The position numbers and the translations under genes are program-made. From Cadophora sp. MPI-SDFR-AT-0126 (lineage: Eukaryota > Ascomycota > Leotiomycetes > Helotiales > Ploettnerulaceae), in assembly GCA_020747065.1 (NCBI GenBank), contig JAGMVK010000022.1:248001-312000 (forward strand): a stretch of DNA of 64,000 nucleotides, written 5' to 3'. The notes below the pieces were generated by a model that was given only the letters and a program-made list of their open reading frames with translations, made no database searches and was not told where the DNA came from. Below, in pieces: positions 35,804-46,895 of this stretch; position 1 is the first letter of the stretch, and every line of letters starts with the position of its first letter.

Positions 35804-36257
35804 GTGTTCAGACTCTAATAATGTGATTGATGAACAAAAGTGAGAAGATGATCAGTCTAACTTAGATCATCCTCGAGGCTGACAACAGCCGTGCTGGATA
35901 GTGCTTGCACCACAGCATTTCGCAGCACATTTGGAGCCACCACATTCTCATCCCTCTTTACCCGCCGCTCATACATGTCAGCTTTATCCTCCAATATGCA
36001 CACGCCGCAGGTACAGTCGCGTGAAGGCCACGCCACGTCATGTCCTTGGGTACTGACTGTCACATCGCATTGAGCCTTGGACGTGCTCCGACGCATGCTC
36101 AATCTCAAATTTCAACTCTTCGCTCGGTCGAACATCCGACTTTAAGATTCTCCTTCCAGATGCACTCAGCCTTCAAGTTGATGAACAAGCATGAGACTCA
36201 CCGTACCGCTCGTCCATGTTCTGCAATCATCTCAAAGAGGAATTAAAATTTTCGGCA
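35804..36257. other. Intergenic
   Basis: About 450 bases between the transporter and the protease-like gene. An 83-codon minus frame (35857-36108) has no recognisable feature. Likely the promoter of the gene at 36258. Confidence 0.4.
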
Positions 36258-37464
36258 ATGGCAAAATCCAAATTCCTCTCCTGTCCCCGCTGCAAGATGG
36301 AGCGTTGCCGATGGAAAGCCATCCTGTTGTTGTCATTGGGGTTTGCCCCCAAGCTCCTGGCTTGTTGATTATCACTGACATTACAGGATGCCCTGAACTG
36401 GTGTCACACGGCTAGAATAGCGGTCGGATCACCGCCTCAGTACTTTAATGCGGTGGTGGATGTCAGTACCTCTGATCTTACCATCCCTTCGCCGGCCTCA
36501 CGACGGACGTCATCACCTCCACTGCACTTTTACAATTCTTCTCTTTCAAGAACCTACGAGCCAAACGGTACCAAAATCTCGTCAAATCCCCTTGGTATCA
36601 AGACATCTGGTTTTCTTTCACAAGACAATTTGCATCTCTCCGACATGAGAGTGAAAGACCTTTTGTTCGAAGAAGCTACGTATCACGACTTTGAAGACTG
36701 TACGTATTGCAACTGGAATTACGATACGGTTCTTCCTCTCGGGCTTTTCAATCAAAGCGCCGCGAGGAATTTCATGTCGCCGATTGCAAAAATCACATCT
36801 GATCACCTCCTGGACGAAAATATCTTCTCATTACGCCTTTCAAGAAACACTCACGACGGGATTGGGCAACTGATTCTAGGTGGCCGTATCGATCCCTCGT
36901 TTTCATATGGCCTTGAGTTTACCATTCCAGTCGTGGCTTGGGAGAACGAATGGGTGGAGCAGCCGAACTGGAAAGTTGCAGCAGATTCAATCACTCTCGG
37001 AGACCCGTCCGTCAAGCCATATGTTCATCACTCTTTTGGGAATCGGACAATTGCAGTATTTCATACTGTGATCTCATGGATTGTACTGCCTCATAAACTC
37101 GCGAAGCAGCTGAACAGGGCTCTCGGTGCCAAGCACTGGGGTCCATATGCATTCGTCGATTGCGCAAGACGTCCAGATTTTCCCGACCTGACTATTGTCC
37201 TTGCTGGCCAGGAATTTGTCTTGACTCCATACGATTACATTATTGAGCAGGACGAATCAGGTAGAGTATCTTGCATGAGTGCATTCTTGGAGGATGTCGA
37301 CGAAGAGGGAACCATATTCTTGGGAAGTGCGTTTCTGAAGACGTGGATAACGGTCTGGGACTGGGAGCATCGTACCATAGGATGTGAGTTTTTGAGAATT
37401 TCCATGCTCGTAAGAATGTCGACTAACTCCAGATAAAGTTGCCAGAGCCATCCACACCGTCTGA
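36258..37464 (+). CDS. Pepsin-like (A1) protein with lost catalytic motifs
   Basis: Pepsin-family fold but predicted not to be a protease. Model: 36258-36340, 36416-37383, 37433-37464 (1083 nt, 360 residues); the phases agree and both introns have CTGAC or CTAAC branch sites. A hydrophobic signal-like segment (WKAILLLSLG) leads straight into VGSPPQYFNAVVDVSTSDLTIPSP. That aligns with the first active-site block (DTGSSDLWVPS), so DTG has become DVS. In the second block, where DTGTS is expected before the VLP, the sequence is HTVISWIVLP, so the Asp is His. Other family signs are GIGQLILGGRIDPS, the flap region and GTIFLGSAFLKTWITVWDWE near the C-terminus. The 5' splice is the least sure part, and the signal segment sits unusually close to the domain. 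Confidence 0.6.
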
Positions 37465-38820
37465 TATACGAGAGCGTCTTTTCGTGTCTTGAAGGAGTGC
37501 ACTTTGCCTACGATTGATGTACAGGGATCAAGTCCTGACCAGCCTACCGAGCAAATCTGTTTGCGACTAATCACACTCTGTGGTCGCACAAGAATGGTCG
37601 TTTCGAAGTGTCTGCGCAAATTCTACTGTGTGGGCAGTACCGCCAATTGCGATGGTTGTAATTACGATGGCTCCACTAGTATCAGTTACCACGGTCCACT
37701 TCACAGACGCCCGCTCTGAGGACGTGACTTCATTTTATCCCTATCACACTCAGCATACCTTCCACGCATACCGCTGTGGGACATGCACTCCGGACCAAGG
37801 GGTTTGCGGAGACCCTATTGGCAAGCGGTGGAGCCTATGCGTCCAGCTTAACCGGATGCTACACCACCCCCACAAACACAATCAGCCATGCCCAGATGCC
37901 GTTCAAGTCAAGTGGTTTGTTCGAAATTCCTGCATCGGGTATGCGTGTTCTTCTAACCTACTCGGTGCTTCATCTGAGCAGGATAATGTCAATAGAACGT
38001 ACCTGGGCTCACACTTTTCTCGTATCGCCGCATCTTACCCCGCCTTATAATTTAGATGAAGTCCGGTTTCTCGAGACTGCCAGACGCATGTAACTTTCCA
38101 TTCATCATATCGCCCTGCATGTCGCCACTATTTTCAATGTAGAGTGGGAACACTTTCCACATTGTCCCTTTTTGAAAGTCTATCTGTTGGGCCGCTGAGA
38201 ATGACCTGATGTTTCAAATGCTTTCATGTCAACGAATCACTCTCTTCATGTCCGACTTTACTTTGCCTGCATCCTCTTCCTGAAAATCTCATATTAGGCT
38301 TTGACATTGAAGTAATGTTCCGTCTGTGGCTCGTATCTCCTATCCAACCTGCTGTTAGTCGGTCCGCGAAGTTGACCTCCTTTTTTTCTTATTGTATGAG
38401 CCATATTCCATGCCTTACTCATGTCTCCTAAGGTTGCAAACTTCGCGTTCTTCAAAATCCCGTACATGAATATCCGTATACTTCGTGCGTGTTAAAATAC
38501 ATTCGAGGCTTCAACGCTTTCAGGCAAGTGACTGCGCCTCTGAGGTACATGTTTTTCCAAATGTATTGGACAGGCATGCAAAATCCTATTTATTCACTTA
38601 TCCTCCTTATGAGCAGGTGTGTGCATATATCCCAGCAACGAAGGGACTCTTGTAGGCTTTCCGGCTTCAGCTTCGCGTGAAGAACCATACTGGGTCATAT
38701 TATGGTAGATTGTGGATGAAGTATAAAGACAAGCGGCCTTGACAGGACCTATTCCAGTGCTATTTCTTCCAATCTTGTCTTCTGCTCGTGACTTATAGGC
38801 TTCATGCTAGATTAGTGACA
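37465..38820. other. Intergenic, possible unassigned coding traces
   Basis: About 1.35 kb. Plus-strand frames at 37580-38050 and 37776-38093 overlap in different phases; one contains a Cys-rich piece (RCGTCTPDQGVCGDPIG) and the other a Ser/Thr-rich piece, but neither has a start, splice pattern or family that I can support. The 3' part, near 38700-38820, precedes the GH55 gene and probably holds its promoter. Confidence 0.35.
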
Positions 38821-41800
38821 ATGACACGACTCCAAGATTGGAATCTTCTAAGTCTGCTTCTCGCTATTATCCTCATATCAAATGCTGCCGTCTCACATCT
38901 GTTCGAGGGCCACCCATATCTTGGAACCCAAGAGCAACACAATGAGATCTTCAGGATTGGTGCAGAGCGTGCTTCAGCCCGAGAATTGAATATTCAGCAT
39001 TTCCCAAAGGTTCCAAGATCTGTTGAGGCTCTAAGTAAGCACGACAACACACCTGAATCCAAGATCGAGGCTGCTCGCGCTCTCGTTGCTACAGCACAAG
39101 CAAACTCCGCCGCGATAAATCGAGCACGAATGGGACTTCCTTTGAGAAACACATATCGATCACGGCATTCCCAGCACCAGCAGCAATCTCGTCGAGACAG
39201 TGTTGCGTTGCCCGTACTAAGCACTGAGCTGATTGCTGCTGCAGCTCTCGTTGCTGAAGTTGATTCCGCTGCGCAAGCCAAAAACGGTACCCTCCATGAG
39301 GATTACTCGGAGTTTGATGCTCTGCGAGCTCGGCGTGATGGTAAAACCAGCCAAAAGGAAAAGAGGCAGACAAGTTCCTTTTGGATGGAAGGGCTGGAAC
39401 GTCATGGTACCCAATTAGGAGATACTACCTACCAGGTTTGATGGATGGATTCCACAAGTTGTGTACTTTGCTTATCATATTTGTGTAGGTGTGGAGAAAT
39501 GTAAAAGATTTTGGAGCCAAAGGTGATGGCATTACTGTTGGTCATAACTCCTGCACTAATGGACATGTGCTGACAAGCTTCAGGATGACACCGCCGCAAT
39601 AAACCGTGCCATAAGTGACGGAGAAAGGTGCGGTGCGCACTGCCTGTCTGCCAGTAACAAAGGAGCAATTGTGTACTTCCCATCGGGAACATACCTAGTC
39701 AGCTCTCCTATCATATCGATGTACAATACGCAAATGATAGGAAATGTGAGACAAACCAAAAACAACGCAATCACTTCACTAATCGTCGTTTAGGCCAATA
39801 GTTTTCCTGTAATTCGAGCTGCTGCTTCATTCCTGGGCTTAGGAGTTGTCACAAGTGATGTCTACTATCCCGATGGCGGAGGAGAAGAATGGTACATCGA
39901 ACAGGTGAGTTTCCATCTTGAAATTAAACACTAATCAGGATACTCACACTGGTCAGTCCAACTTTTATCGACAAATTCGATACTTCATTATCGACATATC
40001 GCAAGCCACCAAAGGAACTGCTGATGTCCCTATCGCAGGCATCCACTGGCAGGTAGCACAAGCGACGAGTTTATACTTTGTCAATTTTATCGCAGCGAAG
40101 AAACGGGGACTTACCAAGTTGGCATCTGTAACCTGATCCGTACACTTTTTCACTGTCTTACATCTCTGACTAATTTGGCTATAGTTGCTGAAAATGGAAG
40201 TGGCGGATTCATGAGCGAACTCACTTTTATTGGTGGAGCTTTCGGACTCTGTAAGTGACTTCTCGCATGCATTGTGAGCAATATGTTGATCGTTCCACGA
40301 TAGTGGGAGGCAACCAACAATTCACGTCTCGATCTCTAACATTCTCGAATGTCGAGACTGCGGTACAACTATTTTGGGACTGGGGCTGGAGCTGGATTGG
40401 TACGTACATCGAAAATTGCAGAGTCGGTTTCAATCTACTATCCCAAGACGGAAAGACTCGAGGAATTGGGTCTTTATTGGTTCTAGACTCACGATTCGTC
40501 AACACGGCACAAGGAATACTTACCTTCCCCCCGGTGGCAGGTGCCGCGAAGGGTACTACTGGTATCACGCTCGACAACGTTCAGTTCGAGTCTGTGGCTT
40601 CTGCGGTTACGGACACAGCCGGCAAAGTATGGTTAGCGGGAAGTGCTGGCAAAGTTGATACCTGGACGCTTGGAAACACTTATTTAGGCCAGAACTTCAC
40701 GGGTAAGCGACTACATGTGATAGTCTGGATCGATCGGTATGCCTCTCAAATGCTGACAGAATGCAGTGGGATATACAACTGGCACTTCATTCAGAACTCC
40801 TCGCCCAGTTATTCTCACCGCCAATGCCAACTCTCCCAATCAAGCCAAAAATGCCTTTCTGGAACAGCCAAAACCTCGGTATGAATCGCTTCCGACAAGT
40901 CAATTTGTACAAATGAAATGGTTTGCGAAAGGTTCGTCAACCATCTGACAGCTGAAGTCATGCATTCCTGTAACTTACAATTGCGAAGGCGACGGGGTCA
41001 CTGATGATACATCAGCTTTCCAAGCTACGATCAACGCCTACGCGGGAACAGGCAAAGTTATCTTCGTCGATGCGGGAACCTACATTTTGAAAGACACCAT
41101 TACCATTCCTTCCGGATCACTGATTGTTGGGGAATGCTGGCCAAGCTTGATGGCCTCAGGGAGGAATTTCCAAAATGCTTTGAAGCCTCGCGCTCTTTTC
41201 CAAGTCGGAGCCGTTGGTAGCAAGCCTGGTAAGGTTCAAATCCAAGATCTTCTCTTCACGAATACGGGTGCAACGGAAGGACTAGTAGCAGTGGAGTGGA
41301 ATTTGCCAATGGACAATCCGAGTTCTGGATCTGCAGCCATGTGGGGTAGGTTCAACAGCACTGATTGTGGAGATCGCACTTGTCCTAACGATATTCAGAC
41401 TCCCACGTAAGAATTGGTGGTGCCATCGGATCTGACTTGCAGCTCAAGAACTGTCCTGCAAGTCCTCCGAATAGCACGAAGACACCATGTAAAGCGGGGT
41501 CCATGATGTTCCACATCACCTCTACTGGGCAGGCATACCTGGAGAATGTTTGGCTGTGGACCGCAGACCACGACATCGACGACGCCAAGAACAGTCAGAT
41601 CAATGTTTACGTCGCACGAGGACTTCTCATAGAAAGCAAAGGCCCTGTTTGGCTATACGGAACTTCAGTCGAGCATGCTGTACTATACCAGTATGAGTTC
41701 TACAATGCGAACGGTGTCTTCGCAACTATGATACAAACGGAAAGCGTAAGTTATTGGAGTCTTGTCTGATGCACCTATCTGCATTTGTTAACTTCCGTAG

Positions 41801-43720
41801 CCGTATTTCCAGCCAACCCCGCCACCACCGGTACCATTTGCAGACGCCGTGGGTATTTTCAATGGTGATGCCAGGACGAATTGCACTAGTACACGCTCTG
41901 CAGGCTGCGATGCCTCATGGGCGGTTGTGGTCCAGTCCTCATCTAATCTTACCATTGCAGGCTTAGGTCTCTACTCATGTAGGTGATGGCTGTCCCTTTC
42001 AATTCCACTATACACTAAAACTGAAACCATCACTCTTTCAGGGTTCAGCAGTTACACTCAGACTTGTGTGAACACTCAGAGCTGCCAACAGGCTTTGATA
42101 TATATGGACACAGAACAGACATCGGTTAACAACCGCTTGTGGAATATTGTCACCATCGGCGCCGACAGAATGTTTGGTCATCCAGACAACGAAATATCGA
42201 TCCAAATCGATGCAATCGCCAACACGAATGCAGTCGCCTATCCATGGTGGAGTCTCATCACGACATATATCGTGTCTTCATTCACGATCTTTCCAGCCAA
42301 CCATGACTTCTACGGACTCGGGGACTCCTTCTCTGCCGGCATAGGAGCGGGTGCTACATACACACCCCCAGATTACCCCAATCCAGATCCCAACAACGAC
42401 TGCGCAAAGTGTATCAATGCATATCCAAATTCTATGAAGGTAAACGGGCCGCACTTGCAAGACTCTCGCTTTCGATTTTTCTCTTGTTCTGGTGGCAAGA
42501 CAGACAGTATCGTGAGCCCTCCCGGACCAGGAAAGGTAAGCCAGGTCGAACTCATCAACGCCGATCATCTGGTGACCAAGGTGGGATTCTCAACCCTATC
42601 CATTGGCGGCAACAATGTAGGGTTTTCAAAAGTCCTCAAACGCTGCATTCTCCACGTGAAGAGTGACTGCGAGGAGCAGTTCACGCGTTGCGAGCGACGG
42701 ATCAACGGTGGTGTTACAGGACCCGATGGCCAACTTCAGGCAAATCTCACTGAGAGCTACAGACAGATTCTGGGACAGATGACAGTTCCCACATTTATAC
42801 TATATGTGACCGGATACGCCAGGTTCTTCAACGAGCTTACAGATGTTTGCGACGATAAGAAAATGATGCCCGTGCCTTTGATTGGTGGGGTAAGTGCTTT
42901 TCAACCCAGAATCATCGTGATAGAGACTGATTTGTATCGTTTATCCAGAGAGTTCGACCGTTGTTGAGCAAGGAATTACGTGCGAGAGTCAACAGGGCTG
43001 CGCTGGCCTTGAATACGCAGATTCAACGAGCAATCGCCACTGTCAACCAAGAGAATATCGATAGGGGGTCCGGGAAGAGGGTTCGCTTTGTCGATATCGA
43101 TGATGTAAGTTATACTTTGGGGCCCTATCTGTTTCCCTACTTCGTATCTTGACAATCCGTAAGATTTGTGACTGACAGTACCCTCAGATATTTGAAGAGC
43201 ATAGGTTCTGCGATGTAGGAAATGATAGAAGCGGAGACTGGAAAAAGAATGCATGGTTTTTCCCACCGCTCATTGGCTGGGATCGAAACAAGAATTCACC
43301 AGACGACGAAGAGGGTGAGCTGGACAGCCCAGGACCAGTCCCGATCCGGCCTACAACCGATCTTAGCAAAATCGTAGGTTATCATTCTTCCGCATTAACG
43401 CTTTGAGACTTTAAAGATCAGAAACCTATCTGATCTTCAAACTAACCTAGTGCCAGAACATCAAAACATGCGAAGCAGACGCAGAAAAAAGTGGACATTG
43501 GGGCGATGAGTTCATGTGCGAGTTGGCTCAAGACCTTGCGGAGTCGACGGCCACCAACAAGACATTCGTCCCTGTGGAAGATAGCAACGGCGTTGTGGTC
43601 TACAACCAAGATGTCCGGGTCCTTTGGACAGACTGGATCTTCAGGGCGTTTCATCCGAAGAGTATTGCGTATGAAAGGATTGGTGCTAGGATTTACTATT
43701 ACTACTATACACATTTCTAG
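38821..43720 (+). CDS. GH55 exo-beta-1,3-glucanase fused to SGNH hydrolase, one apparent frameshift
   Basis: Fifteen-exon model: 38821-39435, 39489-39536, 39584-39745, 39794-39904, 39957-40127, 40185-40250, 40304-40702, 40767-40931, 40989-41345, 41399-41745, 41801-41978, 42042-42889, 42949-43104, 43188-43373, 43451-43720. The total is 4079 nt, one short of a multiple of three. With one base restored in exon 5 the product is about 1359 residues. A signal peptide and an Ala-rich pro-region end at KEKR (181-182), a likely Kex2 site. Two GH55 right-handed beta-helix repeats start at KDFGAKGDGITDDTAAIN and WFAKGDGVTDDTSAF, with AENGSGGF and YPWWSLITTY. Eleven residues later, in the same exon, comes an SGNH domain: GLGDSFSAGIG (Ser969), SIGGNNVGF (1061-1068) and FHP (His1338). 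Predicted secreted, acting on fungal or plant beta-1,3-glucan and an unknown ester. Confidence 0.85.
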
Positions 43721-44415
43721 TGATGGGCCTGCAACGGCGGGGATGCCATGGGCCAACCGGGACCTGAAGTGATTGGTCGATTTCTTTTCATCATATTGAC
43801 CAAACTTTGAAACCTTCAAACTCTAAGACTTCTGAGGAGACTAGATTTCCTGCTGGTTTTGCAAAGCCCTGCTCTCCGGGTTTCATTTCTGTTTTCACAA
43901 GCTCGTTGGTGAGAATCAAGAGATGCGTAAGCGAAGGCTATTCGAACATCTCTCCTGATTCCTCGGCTAACGCGGATGAAAACACGATGCTGTGTCTCAA
44001 GCAAGTTTCGTAACGACCATCACATTGTTCGGATTTCTCTCGCTATCCGGGCTTTTAAACTGGACTCCACTGGCTTTATGAACTGATGGGGCAAGAATTG
44101 GAGCAGAGTGAGGTACCAGCCTCGCTACGTTCAACGTTCTTGGGAACAGGGCAGGTAGTCACTGCATGCTTCGATCTCCTACATTGCTTTGCAATTGTCG
44201 CTTGAGGCAGACAGGAACAATTTGAAGGACATGCTGGGGCGATTTTGTGTATGATGGGTAGTACCGTAGTTTAGTCTCGTGTTTGAGCTCCAAGAAGCTG
44301 TTCCGAGATAGAGGATATGGAAATGAGAACAGCCATCCAGGTATATATTAAGATTACACCCCGTCCATATTCTATTGAAGCATAAGATCGTCAAGAGAAA
44401 AGATTCTTGCTTCGC
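43721..44415. other. Intergenic between convergent genes
   Basis: About 700 bases between two converging genes, so mainly 3' flanks. Nothing recognised. Confidence 0.5.
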
Positions 44416-45460
44416 TCATGGCATTGTCTCATAAACATCTGCTATCCTTGGCATTTGCAAGTAGTCCGCCGGCACATCTTTTGGTGCCTGATGCTCGAAT
44501 GCCCATTGCCGTATATCCTCAAAGTTCCTGCACTTATGCCTGGTGTTGAAGTCTGGGTATGCCGCTGGCTGATCCTTATTCCACCATACCTGCCCCAAGA
44601 CCCCCACATCAGCCGTACACATCAATTGCTGCCGTAAAGTATCCAGGCAATGCGCTGAGAGTTGCGAAGTCAGCTTTGGATATTTGCTTGGAAGACCCCA
44701 AGAGGTACAGAAGCGGCGCTACTTACTGACGTGAAAGCGCAGGATCTCGTCTTTGTTGCTGAATGCCCCTTTCCCCAGGCTGTGATAGTAATCGAAATTG
44801 AAATACAGAGCCTGTCTTAAAAGATTCAGACAATGTAGATGGTGCAAGCCTTCAACGTTCGCAGGAAACCCTCCACCATATCGTTCTGAAACCTGAACCT
44901 GGGAGTCTATCAATCCAGATGCTGCTGCCAGCTCGGGAGGTACAATGGCAGCTCTGTCTGTTAGGAAACATGTCAGCAAAATACACAGCTGAGAAAGTTT
45001 TATGACGGGTTGATGGGTTGACAAACAATCTACTCCGAGAGTTTGCCATGCGGCATCTACGGCCGGTGATCCTGTTGCTCGGAAGATGTTCTCATGCATG
45101 AGAGAACCGTTGAATCTTTGAGTCGCATATCGTATAGGCACATCTTTGAGAACCGGTGCTAGATAGTCGTCAGCACCCTACTATCACAGACGGAAATTAA
45201 ATCATACAATAGTTCGAAGTATGCGCGATACAGAATCTATCTGGATTTCCTCGACCTCCAATCCATATTCCAACGAAAACCGCAATTACAAGAGATGTTA
45301 ATATCGCTATTGCGGAGCAGAATCGAGCCAGTCTGGATTTTTGAGAGCTAGCTAATAGTGGCACACGTGGGTCCTGCACCGAATCTTTGATCAAAGACTC
45401 GCAATCTTCATCTGTTGATGGGCGGTCCAGAGACTCATTCGAAGACTTGAAGGGGAACAT
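44416..45460 (-). CDS. UstYa-family (DUF3328) oxidase
   Basis: Member of the UstYa/DUF3328 family, membrane-anchored copper-type oxidases that cyclise or oxidise fungal ribosomal peptides such as ustiloxin, phomopsin and asperipin. Model: 45208-45460, 45027-45158, 44727-44957, 44416-44654 (855 nt, 284 residues). A cytosolic N-terminus (about 44 residues, Ser/Asp-rich) precedes one membrane helix (AIAILTSLVIAVFVGIWIG), placing the catalytic part in the lumen. The two diagnostic HxxHC motifs are intact: HHLHC at 167-171 and HVTHC at 204-208. RFNGSLMHEN, IVPPEL and YGGGFPANVEGLHHLHC are typical, and WWNKDQPAAYPDFNTRHKC follows. Each intron removes sequence absent from the family. In-frame ATGs at 45488-45490 and 45527-45529 are alternative starts. 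The secreted Tyr-repeat peptide gene is 1.4 kb away. Confidence 0.92.
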
Positions 45461-46895
45461 CTTGCTTCTAGTAAAGAAAGTGCCATTCATGTGGTCTCGA
45501 GATCGAATTGTAGAGAATTGGCAGGGCAAGATCCAGGGTGGAAATCTCTCGCGGCAAAGAATACCATCACATGTCGTGTGTACCTTTGGTGACCCTGCAG
45601 CTCGACTATCTCCACAAGCTCACTTTTGCCCAAGCAGTGAAGCCACAATTGGGCTGTTTTCAGCTGAACAGCTGTCGGTGTCTAGCTTCCCATGAAGCTT
45701 TACACTTTTCCTCATCCGTCGACGCCTCGAAGAGGGGTAGCTCCTATCGCAAAGCACAAAGTGTAAAAAAAGCCATGGTGAAATACACCTTATGCATGCG
45801 GCTTGATGATCGATCGGTTCTAGATTTGCTTGAGGAATGCGCCACCAAATCCGCTGAATGGGTTAACCTGGGGAAGCCTCTTCAGCCCTACTGTAAATCT
45901 TGCTTGGCATGCAACGCATCGGTGATATCGCTTAACGACAACTGCGAACTAGACTGGTTCTTGTTATTCAAAGTCAATGGCTCCGGTTCCCATATGATGG
46001 ACTCGGTCTCCTGCTGTAGATCTTGATGAGATCATAGCATGTGGTGAGAGCCGGGAGTTCGTTGCAAAGGATAATATCTGGAAGTTTAAGTATTGATCTG
46101 CCAGATCTTCTGCGGGGTAAAGACCGCCGCTCAGATATGATGCCCGCGAGAATTCTGTGATAACCTCTGCTGTCTATCTAAAGACCTCTTTGCTTAGCCT
46201 GTGGTGGTCATGGCTTTCAATATCCGACTCCCAGCATGGACACTTGCCCAAGAGGTCACAGGACTTTATCCGAGCTGCAGTCATGATATCCACAGGTACT
46301 TCTAACCAATACTCTGAGCCTCGAAATGCTAGCGTAGTGACAATGTTGGCAGCTTCCCTTGCCAACGTTCTTAATTCGACTATGTGCATGTACCTCTAGG
46401 ATCTCCATGCCGCATTCTTGGCGAGGCTGGGTAGTCACCACTCGTACGGAGGTACCGAGGGTAAAAGGCTCGATGCCATTGGTAAACAAAACGAAACCAT
46501 CAATAGCCTCTAAAATCCGAAAACATGGATGTCTCAGAGAGCAGGAGTGACAACGAACAAGATTCAAGATCTAGTAAAGTGGCTTCCAAATCGACGCTCC
46601 CATTGGCTGGTGATGACGTCCATGGACCCAAGAATGAGGACTTTTTAACTCTACTGAGATAATGTCTCAAAGTAACATGGTGTACCCTCAGGTGCATGGA
46701 CGTGGCAGCCATTCTAAGCCTTATTAGAGCTCGGCTGAGCTTCATCCAACAGGGCGGCAAAAGAAGCATGTGCAGAGCTTGTAGCTCTAATAAGTAGCTC
46801 TGCCCAGCTCGAGAACAGAAAAAAAGTCGTCGTACCTGCAGCTCCTGAGTCTCTACAGTTCAACTTTGTCCATAGCCTCAGCAAAAAAATTCATC
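45461..46895. other. Region between UstYa and peptide genes, with coding traces
   Basis: About 1.4 kb. On the minus strand, parts read as fragmented coding sequence: a frame near 46560-46400 (EAIDGFVLFTNGIEPFTLGTSVRVVTT), one near 46390-46174 (ELRTLAREAANIVTTLAFRG), and another near 46030-45890. They could be exons of a decayed or unresolved gene, but I could not join them into an intact model or name a family. The last 200 bases before 46896 probably carry the promoter of the peptide gene; that of UstYa lies near 45461-45900. Confidence 0.35.

Noticed and set aside
42278..42568. 96-codon minus-strand frame inside the GH55-SGNH exon
   Set aside because: Antisense shadow of the conserved SGNH coding sequence.
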